A stretch of 64,000 bases of DNA. Source: Pyropia yezoensis. Taxonomy: Eukaryota > Rhodophyta > Bangiophyceae > Bangiales > Bangiaceae. Positions within the stretch are counted from its first letter, which is position 1. The number at the start of each line of letters is the position of its first letter. Position numbers and translations under genes: made by a program. Positions 1 through 9,401 of the stretch are shown piece after piece. The notes under the pieces are model-generated. The model did not search any database, was not told the origin of the DNA, and was given only the letters and a program-made list of their open reading frames with translations. Location of the stretch: positions 23,038,020-23,102,019 of the forward strand of contig CM020620.1 of NCBI GenBank assembly GCA_009829735.1, in the 5' to 3' direction.

Positions 1-590
1 AACGACCAGAGTGGTGAGGCGCGCAGCGCCGCCGCCTCATCAGATGACAGTGCCGCCTCCCCAACACACGCGAAGGCCAGCAATTCCCCAGCGGTGCAGG
101 TTCCAGGTCCCCGGTCGGGGCCCGCCACCCATGCCGGGGAAGCACACGCAGCAAGAAGCGGCGACTCATGGGAAAGGACACTCGCCTTGACAAACAAGGC
201 GCCCAGGAACGCGGCCCGTCGCAGGTAGTCTGGATGCGGCTCGACGGCATCGGGGCTGCAGGGCACAGACTTCAAGGCGGTGAGTAGAGAGGGTACCAGC
301 TCCTCGGGCAACGGGCGGGTGCCGTACTTGCCCACCGCCACGGCCTTGATGCCATCCACAAAAGGGGACCCCGCGGGGACCGCCTCTGCGGTTGGCGACC
401 GCTCATCTGCACCGCCCTTCTCAAGCGGCGACAAGGGCGCCGCTGTCTGCGACTCCTGCGCGTCGCATGTGATGATGACACGGGCTGGGCGGCGGAGGCG
501 GGGTCGGTTGCCAGAGAAACGAGCCCCGACCGGTGCAGTGCGGCTGCGAGTGAAGCAAGCGGACCCAGCGGAAGACACAAACAGGAGCAT
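1..590 (-). CDS. Unidentified protein, 5' part, probable plastid-targeted; runs off the window
   Basis: Reading the minus strand from an ATG at 590-588, the frame stays open for 196 codons to the window edge, which is unusual for chance in one frame and longest here. The first about 40 residues are rich in Ser, Arg, Ala and Phe, lack acids, and look like a plastid transit peptide (MLLFVSSAG start, then FTRSRTAPVGARF). Residues about 45-85 are a low-complexity acidic/Ala/Pro linker. From about residue 85 the sequence looks like a folded domain: VDGIKAVAVGKYGTRPLPEE, then LLTALKSVP and RRAAFLGALFVK. The alternation of a Leu-rich helix with an R-AFLGAL-K helix weakly recalls the N-terminal helical domain of anthranilate phosphoribosyltransferase-like (glycosyltransferase family 3) proteins. 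That is only a resemblance. No intron was needed. The 3' end lies outside the window. Confidence is good that this is coding, low for function. Confidence 0.6.
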   Translation of the reverse strand, partial: MLLFVSSAGSACFTRSRTAPVGARFSGNRPRLRRPARVIITCDAQESQTAAPLSPLEKGGADERSPTAEAVPAGSPFVDGIKAVAVGKYGTRPLPEELVPSLLTALKSVPCSPDAVEPHPDYLRRAAFLGALFVKASVLSHESPLLAACASPAWVAGPDRGPGTCTAGELLAFACVGEAALSSDEAAALRASPLWS

Positions 591-1024
591 GGTGAGGCGG
601 AAAAAAAGGTGGGGACAATGGATGAAGAATGGCGGCCGGGGACAGGGACTCGCTCGGTAGCGTCAATTGTGAGAGTAGCCGCGGCTGATGAAGGGGAGAA
701 CGCCCTCGGCAAGCAGACCCAATGCGTCACACCGGTGGCACACATGCGTGGTCGCCAGGATCCTGGGCGGGTGAGCCAGAGTTCTTTACAAACAAAGAGG
801 AATTCGTTCATGTATGGGTGGAACCATGAGCTTATATCTACTTAGACATAAGCCTTCGCGGGAGTTGGCGGGAGAACCCAGCAGCACACGATGGAAGAGG
901 TCCCTGGCCCTTGACGGAGAAGGGTGTCCAGTCGCTGTGAGACGGACAGGACTAAACAAGTTCGTCTCTGCATAACGCTTTTCCCTCCGCCCACGAAAGC
1001 TCCAGTCGGTGGGTAACTTCTTCG
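591..1024. other. Intergenic gap between two minus-strand genes
   Basis: This 434-bp stretch separates the 5' end of the gene at 1-590 from the 3' end of MND1. It should hold the MND1 terminator region and the promoter of the downstream gene. I saw no convincing ORF, RNA gene or repeat in it. Confidence 0.5.
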
Positions 1025-2375
1025 CTATCCCGGCGCGTCGGCCTGCGCATCATGTGGTGCTGCCGTCTCTTCCAGGTATTCCATGTCCGCCGGTACGCCA
1101 AACTGCCGCGCAAAGTCCGCGCTGTCCATGCCAAACTTGTCGCTCACATACCGCCGCAGCGTGTCCACATTGTCCGTCCACCTGTTCGCCGCCTCCCGTG
1201 CCGTTGTGGTGGCGGTTGCTAGTTCTCGGAGGCGCTCGGGGTCCGAAGCGGCCTGTTCTGCCACCTGTGCCGTGAGTGCCGCCACCGCTTGTTCATCTGA
1301 GGCGAGCTGCTTCAGGAACGCGTCACGCCCGTTGTCTCCCTCGAGGTCCCGCCCCGTCCGAGCCGCCTTCATCGCAGCCAGCTGGGATTCCAAGCGTTCG
1401 GATGCCGCCTCATTCGACTTGACCTCCTCCTCCAGTACCGCAACGCGTGCACGCTTCTGTAGACCAGACAAAAAGAATAGACTCGACATGCAATGCCCAG
1501 ATACACAAGCAAAGTAGAACACAAGCACTCAAGCGCGAAACATACAAGAGCCTCGAGACAAAAAGGAGGCCTCAGGCTACGAAGCGTGAGTGAATGTCCA
1601 GGGTACATGACAAGACAAAGAGTGCAAGGGACCAGCGCGCAGCAGCACGAACGTCCCAACAGCATCCACCTCTGGTACCACGAGTGAACAGAGAAGACAG
1701 GCTCCAACCGACCTTTTGGACAGCTTCACTGGGAAGACACCAGAATACAGTCTGGACTCCACACTTGTCCGACGATACCATGCCATCGTCAACGAGGGAC
1801 TGAAGTACCTCCTTCACAGACTGAAAAACTGCACGCGAAGCAAGGCATCCAACCCAGGGCACATGCTCGATACGTGGCGACCCATCCAGGCAGAGACAAC
1901 AAGAGCGCCAGCACACCCAACAGTTAGCAGCACGACCACACGCAAATAAGACCTACCAGAAGCAACACAGCCGCACAGCCCAAGAAAAGCACTCGTCAAC
2001 GAGAAAGGCAGGAACGCACCGATGCCTTTCCGTTTTGGAGCAATCTTCTCCAGCTCTTTTAGCGTAAAGAACTCTGCCTGCGCCACCGCAGGGTAAGAAG
2101 TAAAAAAGGCAGTCGAGGAGCAGAGAAGGCAAACAGAACGACAATATCAGGCCCATAATCAGAAGAAAGAACCTGTCAGAGAAAAGAAGGGCCGAGGTCA
2201 AGGTCAAGAAATGCGCGGAAAGCACGAGCGCCGAAAAACACAGAACCTCCAAACGCTTGCATGAGAAAGACACCGACGCACGCGACGGGAAAGTGAGACA
2301 ACGTACCGCCTCTTGCAGAAGCTCCACCATCTTATCCCGCTTCTCCTCCAGCGACAGGCCCTTCCGCTTGGACAT
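1025..2375 (-). CDS. MND1: MND1, meiotic recombination protein, four exons
   Basis: Mnd1 pairs with Hop2 to help Dmc1/Rad51 in homologous strand invasion at meiosis; it acts in the nucleus on chromosomes. Four exons on the minus strand reproduce the family: exon 1 2375-2307 (starts MSKRKGLSLEEKRDKMVELL), exon 2 2077-2020 (EFFTLKELEKIAPKRKG), exon 3 1828-1713 (SVKEVLQSLVDDGMV, FWCLPSEA), exon 4 1456-1025 (coiled coil, then EAANRWTDNVDTLRRYVSDK and a short acidic tail). All three introns (2306-2078, 2019-1829, 1712-1457; 229, 191 and 256 bp) begin GT and end AG, and the reading phase is kept across each join. The product is 224 aa, close to the usual 205-220. Exons 1-3 form the winged-helix N-terminus, exon 4 the leucine-zipper coiled coil and C-terminal helices. 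No break is seen, so the gene is probably functional. Family assignment is from remembered conserved motifs. Confidence 0.95.
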
Positions 2376-3232
2376 GGCGCCACAACCAGCAGCGGGATAC
2401 ACGCGGGTTGCCTAAAGGGGCCAAAGTATATTCGCAAGGGCAGTGGGCAATGCACGGGCAGGATGGTCATAGATATATGTATGTCCCGTGTGGATGTGTC
2501 ATAGAACGAGGGAGGTGGCTGCAGGCCAACAACCCTGCTTCGGTAAGAGAAGTTAAGGTGCAAGCAGTCGTGCACCCCAAAGTGGGGTCGGGTCTGGCGC
2601 GATGCGAAGACCAGAGCGACATTGATTGCATTTGTACATGGTTAAGCCTACACTCATTCATGTAATTACATCGTTGCGAGCGACTGCCTGAAACTATGCA
2701 GTGGCTCGCTTGTTTCCTCCAGGCGTCTTCCCCGTGAACGATGGGTGTAGACCCCTTGGTTGCGTCACCAGCTCCGCAGCGCAAGGCTGCTGAGTCAGTC
2801 GTGCTGAGGACCACCATGCCCACCATGCCCACGTCAAAAGGCCAGCAGAGAGTTCCCCAAGCAACCACATGAACTACATGCGAGCGACCGGGAGAAAAAG
2901 CGTACTATTGTTACCGTTCGCCGTTGCCATCCACGCTGCACGCTCAAGCTATACATACTGCACGCTTCTCCACGACATTCGCGTGCTCCAGCGCGTCAGG
3001 CACAGCACACCTGGTGCCGCCACAGGGTCCACTCTGATGCATACTGTAGATGACACAAGACGAGTCACAGGTCCCCGCGGCCGCCACCATGGCACGGCTG
3101 CACCGCCCCAGTGCCCCCCCTCCAACCAGTTCAATGAACTTTCGACTTCCAGTCCTTGCGCATACGTCCCGCCCTTCCTGACGGTCCCGGCGTGCCGACG
3201 GTGGCACGCCCATCGGCGTGGCAACTTGCTAT
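2376..3232. other. Intergenic region upstream of MND1, no gene recognised
   Basis: This 857-bp stretch lies upstream of MND1 and presumably contains its promoter. Open frames are short and without recognisable motifs on either strand. Base composition is lower in GC than the flanking genes, fitting non-coding sequence. Confidence 0.45.
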
Positions 3233-3424
3233 CTAGTTCTCCACCCGCTTCGGGCCCGCCACGGGCTTGGTCGCCAGCATCTCACGCGCCCATGAAATTA
3301 TACAAAAGTGGGGGACCTTGGCCTTCTTCTTGGACCCAGATGACGACTTGAGCGGCGGCGACGAGGTCACGACCGCCTGTTCAGATTCCTGCATGGAGGA
3401 GACCACTTTCGTCCACGGCGCCAT
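3233..3424 (-). CDS. Possible 63-aa protein, Lys/Ser-rich, unidentified
   Basis: A 63-codon minus-strand ORF starts with MAPWTKVVSS. It has a basic Ser/Lys segment (SSSGSKKKAKVP) followed by a more structured tail (FCIISWAREMLATKP) and ends in a stop. The sequence 5' of the ATG on the coding strand is pyrimidine-rich, as in front of the hydrolase gene at 4322. I recognise no family, and it could equally be a first or last exon of a spliced gene or chance. It is listed because it is the only plausible coding unit between MND1 and 4322. Confidence 0.25.
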   Translation of the reverse strand: MAPWTKVVSSMQESEQAVVTSSPPLKSSSGSKKKAKVPHFCIISWAREMLATKPVAGPKRVEN

Positions 3425-3677
3425 GTGTAGATGCGGGGGCGGGGGGGTAGAGTGGGGAGCGGGAAGAGGGAACTAGGCGTCGCCGGGGGAAGAGAGAACG
3501 TGGCGTCGCGAGGGGACAGCGCGCTCACCGCACTACGCGGGGAGTCGGTCCCAGGCCCAGCACTGCGACGGCGGCGCGGTGATACGAGCAGCACGGCCGC
3601 GAGACACGCGCTGGGAGAGGCACGAAAAGACTCTTGCGCCACTGGTCCGGACCCTCGTCGCCGACCCTGCCAGGCAT

Positions 3678-3690
3678 ATGTACAGTACAT
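3678..3690. promoter_or_regulatory. 13-bp palindrome ATGTAC-A-GTACAT
   Basis: A perfect palindrome around a central A/T. The same motif with central T occurs at 8584-8596, 177 bp upstream of the BAG-gene start codon. Here it lies about 250 bp upstream of the 63-aa ORF. It could be a site for a dimeric transcription factor; this is inference from symmetry and recurrence only. Confidence 0.3.
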
Positions 3691-3763
3691 CGTGCTCCCA
3701 GCGCTGTGGAGCAAACGGGCGGCGGAGGGAGCTAACCCAGCCCCCTGTCATACATAGGGCAGG

Positions 3764-3793
3764 GGTCCCCTGCCATACATATGGCAGGGGACC
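3764..3793. repeat. Perfect 14-bp inverted repeat with 2-nt loop
   Basis: Arms GGTCCCCTGCCATA and TATGGCAGGGGACC flank a CA loop. The stretch just before it (about 3740-3767) is a diverged copy of the same hairpin, with CCCCTGTCATA facing TAGGGCAGGGG, so two hairpins sit in tandem. It may be an end of a small foldback element or an RNA hairpin; no ORF is associated. Confidence 0.6.
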
Positions 3794-3997
3794 GCGTCAC
3801 AAATTGTGCAACACGGCGGAGTGTCTGGTTGCGGTCTCAGACGTGCCACTGGCCGTGGTCACCGCCACGTGGCGTGACGTGTAACTGTGAGGATCCCAGC
3901 GGAGAAAAAGCGTTGCCGGTCGCCCATTGGCGGTCGCGTCAACGCAGAGGGGCTCACTGCCCGGTGCGTTGGCCCAACGTGCATCGACGCGGTGGCG

Positions 3998-4036
3998 CCA
4001 TCCGTCAAGGTATCCAAATGGATACCTTCTGGATGG
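3998..4036. repeat. Nested inverted repeat upstream of the hydrolase gene
   Basis: The core is AAGGTATCC-AAAT-GGATACCTT with perfect 9-bp arms; an outer pair CCATCC/GGATGG extends it. It lies about 290 bp upstream of the ATG at 4322 and could form a hairpin or a protein-binding site. The following 4,085-4,320 is strongly pyrimidine-rich, a likely 5' leader. Confidence 0.5.
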
Positions 4037-4321
4037 GCTGATTGTTCCCACCTGTGTAGGAGCTGCCTGGCAGGGATGTGCAAGGTCTGAACGTGGCCCT
4101 TCCGTTCGTCCCGGCCAGTTCCCACACCCACCCCTTCCCGCTCTTACAGCCCCGTCCCTCCTCCTTACGCTTTGACGTCCTCCTCGTTACCCTCTTCATC
4201 CTCAGCCTGAGTCAATTTTTTCTTCTCCTGCCTTTCCCTCCGCTTCCTCCCCCCATTCATCCCGTTCTCCCTGCTTCTTCTCCCCCCCAACCCCCGCCCG
4301 CCGCCCCCTTGCAACGCAAGC

Positions 4322-5764
4322 ATGCCCTCTCAGGAAGCGACCCACCCCCTTCGGCTCGCCACCCAGGCGGCCACCCTCGTTCGCGATGCCCGCCTCGTCG
4401 TGGCGCACGTGGCGAGCGCACCCGCGATGCTGGGCTCAGCGGCATGGCTGCTGGGCGGCCGCCGCTTCCGCTACGACCGGCCCGGCTCGGAACTCGACGT
4501 CCGCTTGTACGGCCGGGACCTGGCGCGCATCGTGATTGGTGGGATGCTGTCCCTGCCCGTTGCACTGGTGCTGCTGGCCGTCCTTGCACCCGCGCTGGGG
4601 TGGTACCTGCTGTGGGAGTGGGCGCCGGTGCCGTCGCGGGTGCCCGCCTGGGTGCGCGCCGCGGTGGGCCACCCGCCGCTGGCAGCGACGCTGTGGGTGG
4701 TAGAGCGGCTGCTGGCCGCCGACCGCTTTGCGTCGGTCGCGCTGGTGTCCCCCCCCTCGCTCGTGCACCCCCCCCAGGCGCCCGCGTCACCCGCGGGGGC
4801 GCTGTTGGCCGTCGAGGACGCGGCAATCGCGGCGGGGGACCCCCCCCCCTCCCCCGCTGCTGTGGCCGCCACCGTCACCGCCGACCGCCCCGAGGTGTGG
4901 TATCTGGTCAACGGGGTGGCGGAGGCGCGGTCCATGGTCGCCGGCAGCCTCCTGGCGCTCAAGGCCGCAACCGGCCGCGACGTGACGGGCCTGTACAACC
5001 CGTCCATGGGGCTGGGCATTGACCTGCTCGAGTGCCTCCTGGGTCGTAGCTTGGACATTGCCTCCCGACCGGTGGAGGTGATTTCGCGGCGCCTGGGGGA
5101 GGACCTCTGCAAGGGGAGGCGGGTCGTGCTGCTCGCCCACTCGCAGGGCGGCATCATTGCAAGCAATGTGGTGCGGTCGCTGTTGCGCGACGCGGCGGCG
5201 GGGGACGCGGCGGCGCTCGCTGCAGAGTGGGGGGGGGCGGAGGAGGGGGGCGCCCCGCGCGTGCCTCTGTCGGGGACCCCCCTGACGACCGCCCTCCTCG
5301 CACACCTGGAGGTCTACACCTGGGCGTCGGCGGCAGACGATATGCCCCACGGCCGCCTCCCCGATGGGTCCACCGTCCCGTTTTGTGAGCATTTTGCGGC
5401 CCAAGGCGACCTCGTCTCCCGCCTCGGCGCCCTCACCTTTTCGGGCGCCCTCGCCGCGGGTGACGACGGCGCAGATGCTACGAAAGACGGGGCGCGTCAT
5501 CTCGAGAACAACGTAGCAGCGGTGGTGGCGGCCAGCGGCGGCGGCGGCTGCGGCGGCGGTGGTGGCGGGGTGTCCCTCCCCGGCTGGCACGGGGTCGTGC
5601 ATGTACTGCGGGCGGGCCCACCGGGGGCGACAGGCCGTACTGACTTTCAGGGCCACCTGCTTAAGGAGCACCTGCTGCCGGCGGTGGCGTACGGCGCCCT
5701 TGGGGCGTCATCCGTGTTTGTCAACAAGTACTGGGTGGCTCCCCTTCGCGGGAGGTGCGAGTAG
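4322..5764 (+). CDS. Membrane-anchored alpha/beta-hydrolase (lipase-like), 480 aa
   Basis: A single-exon ORF with clear third-position G/C bias. Residues about 68-100 form a hydrophobic segment (IVIGGMLSLPVALVLLAVLA, then WYLLWEW), probably one or two membrane helices. Residues 192-230 (VWYLVNGVAEARSM and LYNPSMGLGIDLLE) match the pattern of a eukaryotic hydrolase family in which the oxyanion/strand region reads 'L-NG' followed by 'YNP-G-D'. The nucleophile elbow is LAHSQGG with Ser274, i.e. the usual first Gly of GxSxG is Ala. A late FQGHLLKEH (His445 or His450) suits the catalytic His; Asp340 or Asp363 may be the acid. A Gly-rich insertion lies at 406-416 and Ala-rich loops at 290-310. The likely role is an ester or lipid hydrolase on a membrane; substrate unknown. 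The start is the first ATG after a pyrimidine-rich leader. Confidence 0.75.
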   Translation: MPSQEATHPLRLATQAATLVRDARLVVAHVASAPAMLGSAAWLLGGRRFRYDRPGSELDVRLYGRDLARIVIGGMLSLPVALVLLAVLAPALGWYLLWEWAPVPSRVPAWVRAAVGHPPLAATLWVVERLLAADRFASVALVSPPSLVHPPQAPASPAGALLAVEDAAIAAGDPPPSPAAVAATVTADRPEVWYLVNGVAEARSMVAGSLLALKAATGRDVTGLYNPSMGLGIDLLECLLGRSLDIASRPVEVISRRLGEDLCKGRRVVLLAHSQGGIIASNVVRSLLRDAAAGDAAALAAEWGGAEEGGAPRVPLSGTPLTTALLAHLEVYTWASAADDMPHGRLPDGSTVPFCEHFAAQGDLVSRLGALTFSGALAAGDDGADATKDGARHLENNVAAVVAASGGGGCGGGGGGVSLPGWHGVVHVLRAGPPGATGRTDFQGHLLKEHLLPAVAYGALGASSVFVNKYWVAPLRGRCE

Positions 5765-7448
5765 CGAATGGGGGGGGACAGGGGAGTGGGGAGGGGTGGG
5801 GGGAGTGAATGGCGTGGGGAGAAGAGAGGTGGACGTCGACTACCCCCTGAGCGGGCCCAGACGACGGCGCAGTGGTGCTTCGACCAGGTACCTGATGTAT
5901 GTACTGAACTGTACAGACTGCCGATTGACGTGCACCGGCGTTTGCAGCCGTTGCACATGCACTGCAACGAGGCCCCAAGGGCTCAAGAACGCCTCTTCTC
6001 ACGTTCATGCGCTATCAATGTGTTCCCTGCATTTACGCTCTCCCCTAAAGGCGAGGGACCGGCCAGTCGTCAATTTCTGTGAGGAGCATGAGAACGATCT
6101 TGGGTCCTTGTCGAGTTTAGTGCGAAGGTGTGTTTCTGACCGTCGCCTCCTTACCAGTTCTCGCCTATCGTCTTTCGGGGCATGTCGGGAAACGGGCGCA
6201 TTGCCCGTCTGTACCTTCTACATCGGAAGGGGCGGCACCGTCTGCGCTGAGTTGGAGAGGAAGAAGCGGCTCGCGTGGCCGTAGCGGCCGCACCGGCTGC
6301 GACAGCCACCACCCCACCGCGCCCGTAGCAAGACCCACCCACCACCCTCACACGTCTCGGTTCAGCTCCATTTGTACTCACCAGACGACGACCTGAGGCC
6401 GACCGGCGCCACAGTCCCAGTAGGTCCGTCGACGGGCGCCGGCGCTCCCACCGCGACGACCCCCGCCACCTCGCCGTAATGACGCCACGCGCTGACCACA
6501 CCAGCCCCGCCGCCCCTGCCGCCCGCACCGCCGCCACTTACACGATCACCGTCAGCGCCAGCGCCCGGCGCCCATCACCCCGCCGAGCCCACCACACCCC
6601 TGCCCGCCGTCGAGACCGTCACTACCGCTACCGACATCAGCGCAGCAGCGCGCGCCTCCACCGCCACGCCTTCTCTAGCGTCTTCCGCATGCGCTGGTGG
6701 CGGCGCCACGCCGCGCCCGCCGCCCGACGACCACCCCACGTCGGGACGGCCGGGCACAACCCCCCCCCGGTTTTACCAAAAGAAACCCCTCACAAAAGGA
6801 ACCGCGGCCCATGCTGTCGTACCCTACCGGTGACGCCCACGGGTGCCCGCGGTGCCCGCCGCGCCCACGGCAAACGCGGACACGCACCCCGTGCCGCCAC
6901 CCCACCCCCCAGCTGAGGCCGCCACATTCGGCGGCGATGCCAGTGCCCCTGGCGCTGTGCTCCCCGCCCCGCTGCGCAGGTGGTGCATGCGCGGGCGGGG
7001 GCGCGCGGGCAAACGAGCTAGCAGGCGGGCGCCCGCTGCCAGCCCGGCGTCCCATTAAAGGGCACACCAGCCGCGGCTGCTGCCGCTGCGCCGCCGCCGC
7101 CGCGCCGCTCGCCTCCGTCAGCCAGTCGCCGACGTTGGGGGGGGGCGTCCAGGTTGCCGTCACAGCCGTCACCAACCGCGTGCGGCGCCTCTATTGGCGT
7201 CCCCCCTACCCCGCCGCCAACACCGCCAGATGTAACGCCAAATGACGCCCGTGTGGCGCCCGCGGCTTGTTCGCCGCAGAGTCGGCACGCCAACATCCCC
7301 CCCCCCTGACGCGCCCCCCTCCATTCTGCATTCCCCGCGAATGGCAAGCGACCACGGGCGGTTCCCGTCGCGATTGCCACTAACACACACCCCGACCAGG
7401 GGCACACACACTCAGTTCCCCCCCCCCCCCGTCTGCGGTCACGCTGCC
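5765..7448. other. GC-rich region without a recognised gene; one suspicious open frame
   Basis: Between the hydrolase and BAG genes I found nothing I can name. The plus-strand frame from 6483 to 6833 and again to 7058 is open apart from one TGA at 6831 and reads like a Pro/Ala-rich protein ending in a more ordinary tail (PPRFYQKKPLTKGTAAHAVV), but it has no ATG of its own. It could be an exon of an unseen spliced gene, a pseudogene, or a GC-driven accident. Homopolymer C runs are frequent near 7290-7430. Confidence 0.35.
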
Positions 7449-8357
7449 TCACCGCGCCCGCCGCGACGACATCGCCCCGTGCACGTCCGCCACGCCCTCG
7501 GCAAGGCGCCGCCGCTGATCGTCTAGCCGCCGCAGGACGCGGTCAGTGTCGGCAACCACCTGAGCCCGGCGTGCCGCCAGGATGAGGTCCGCCGCCGCGT
7601 CGGGCGGTGGCGCGGGGATGGCGGCCGCGGCGGGGGCTTGCCCCCCCCCCGTGCCCGCCTCCCCCCCCTTTCGCCCCCCCCCCAGAGCCGTCACCGCAGG
7701 CGCCGAGGCAGCCTCCACCCCCTCTGCAGGCACCAACGCCAGCGTCGCTGTCGCCCGCCCCACCCGCGCCTCCACCGCGTCGGCTGTGGCGGAGAGGCGG
7801 GCGGCCACCGCCGCCGTCTGCGGGGCGTCAAGGAACCCCTGCAGCGCCTCGTCCACGGCGGTGGCCAGGGCGGCCACTTCGGCCGCCGCGGCGGCCACGT
7901 CGGCCGCGACGCCGCCCACGACCGCCCGCCGCGCCGTGGAGGGCCCCCCCGTGTCCGCGTCCACGGGCAGCGCCACCACCGACCCCGACGGGAGGGGGAG
8001 GGCGGCAAGCGGCACGGCCGCTGCGGCGGCCGCGGTTGCCGCTGCCGCTGCCGCCGCCGCCGCCGCCGCCGTCGCGGCAGCGGCGGCAGCGGCGGCGGCG
8101 GCCGCCACCGTCGGCGCCTTTTTCGCCTTGCCCTTCTTCCCAGCAGGTGGGGCCCGCCGGTGGGGAGGGCGGGGGGGGGTGGCGCCGCCGGTGGGCGGGG
8201 CGGGGAGCGGCAGCCGCCGGCCGCGGCAGAGGAGCGTCTGCCGCGATGGGGACACGCCTGTCACGGCGGCGGCGGCAGCGACCAGGTGCCCGACCGTCGC
8301 GTCGGCGGGGAGGGTCAACCGGTGGCGGACGCGGGCGTGGAGGAGGATGAGGGTGAG

Positions 8358-8390
<33 letters not shown>

Positions 8391-8407
8391 CTCCCGCTGG
8401 TGGCCAT
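7449..8407 (-). CDS. Ubiquitin-like plus BAG-domain Hsp70 co-chaperone, out of frame at poly(G)
   Basis: BAG proteins bind the Hsp70 ATPase domain and act as nucleotide exchange factors. In minus-strand order: ATG at 8407-8405 in a strong context (GCGACC before, G after), a Ser/Pro start, a poly-Pro stretch coded by the C-run at 8390-8359, a ubiquitin-like segment (LTLILLHARVRHRLTL ... VTGVSPSRQTLLCRGRRL, about 8357-8210), a Lys-rich turn and long poly-Ala linker (about 8150-8000), then a BAG-like three-helix region (VAALATAVDEALQGFL ... LSATADAVEARV ... ARRAQVVADTDRVLRRL) to the stop at 7449. This is the BAG1 layout. The ATG is not in frame with the rest: the tract has 32 nt, whereas 30 or 33 would join the frames. 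Either sequencing error or a real slippage allele. A longer upstream frame reaching 9008 is probably non-coding. BAG call is by pattern, not search. Confidence 0.65.
8359..8390. repeat. 32-nt poly(G) homopolymer inside the BAG coding sequence
   Basis: An uninterrupted run of 32 G on the plus strand, i.e. poly(C) coding poly-Pro on the gene strand, starting 5 codons after the ATG. Tracts of this length slip readily and are also error-prone in sequencing. Confidence 0.95.
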
Positions 8408-9401
8408 GGTCGCAGTACGCGCGAAGAGGGCGAGGCACGGGGAGGGGTAGGGTCGGGACGGGTTGTGGTGGAGGTGAGGTAATAGAGGTGCATACATATG
8501 GGCGCTCATATGCACGTGCATGGGAGCGGCCAAGGACACAAGACCAACGCGGCTCGTGGGTAAGATCTGTACAGTTCGTACATATGTACTGTACATAGAG
8601 TGCTTTTCCGAAAAATGGCCTCATCGGCAGAACCGCGAAGCTGGTCGCAACCCGCAAAAAAGCTTGGTGGCCCTCTGAATCGCGCGACTGGTCCCAATTT
8701 AAATCGACCAATAACAGGCAGTAGAGAGCGCAGATCGCAACTGACTTCCACTGCGATAGACTGCGTGTGGCCGCTCTCGTTGGTGCTGAAGTTCCCTCGT
8801 CGTCCGCAGTCCGTTTCGCTCTGCGTCCACGTTGTACCGTGCGTTCAGCACGCACCGGCCACCACGGTGCACGACCGCCGGTGTCCATGTGCGTCGCCTC
8901 GTCTCCGTCTTGGCCGCTGCGTCTCACCGCACTGTTATGTCCCTGCTCGCGCGGGTGTCCCTGCTCGCGCGCGGGGGGCGACACAGTTTCCCTGTCGTTC
9001 TGCCCCATTTTGTGCGGCTGCTGTGGCTCTGTGGGCGACGTGACGCCCCCATCACCACCCCCTGTCTGTGTGCGGCACCCGGTGGTGTCCCTCGCACGGC
9101 GGTGGTTTGCCGCCTCTCCTCCGCCACAACCCCCCGGCTGTGTGCGGCGCCGGTGTTGTCAGCCCACCACGGTGTTGTGGCCCCTCTTCCCCATCACCAC
9201 CCTCCCCCGGCTGCGTGCGGCGCCGGTGGTGTCCCCCGCACGGCGGGGGAGCTCTGGGGGGCGCATTCTCTGCTGTTGCCGGTGCTTTGGCGGGTGTTCG
9301 TGTTCATACACCACGCCGATCGCTTGGCGTTGGAGACAAGCGCATTCTCCTGCCGCTGCTGTGTTCTGCGGGTGCGCGTGTCGGGGTGTTACACGGTCTG
9401 T
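8408..9401. other. Upstream region of the BAG gene, no gene recognised
   Basis: About 200 bp next to the BAG start holds CATATG-type and GTAC-type palindromes and is likely its promoter. From about 9060 to 9250 a degenerate direct repeat (GTGCGGCGCCGGTGTTGTC-like units followed by CCCCGGCTG) of roughly 80 bp occurs. Long open frames here follow from the repeats and GC content and have no recognisable domains. Confidence 0.4.
8584..8596. promoter_or_regulatory. 13-bp palindrome ATGTAC-T-GTACAT upstream of the BAG gene
   Basis: Perfect palindrome 177 bp 5' of the BAG start codon, overlapping a second one (GTACATATGTAC). The same 13-mer with central A is at 3678-3690. Candidate regulatory site by recurrence. 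Confidence 0.3.

Noticed and set aside
4078-5022. 314-aa plus-strand ORF overlapping the hydrolase
   Set aside because: Arg/Pro/Gly-rich shadow of the hydrolase frame, beginning in its pyrimidine leader.
7582-8598. 338-aa plus-strand ORF rich in Ala
   Set aside because: It is the mirror frame of the BAG gene's poly-Ala linker and Pro tract; its sequence is low-complexity and has no domain.
8408-9008. Upstream extension of the BAG frame to a 519-aa protein
   Set aside because: The extra N-terminus is Arg/Pro/Ser text without structure, and a well-placed ATG lies at 8407 just before the homopolymer.
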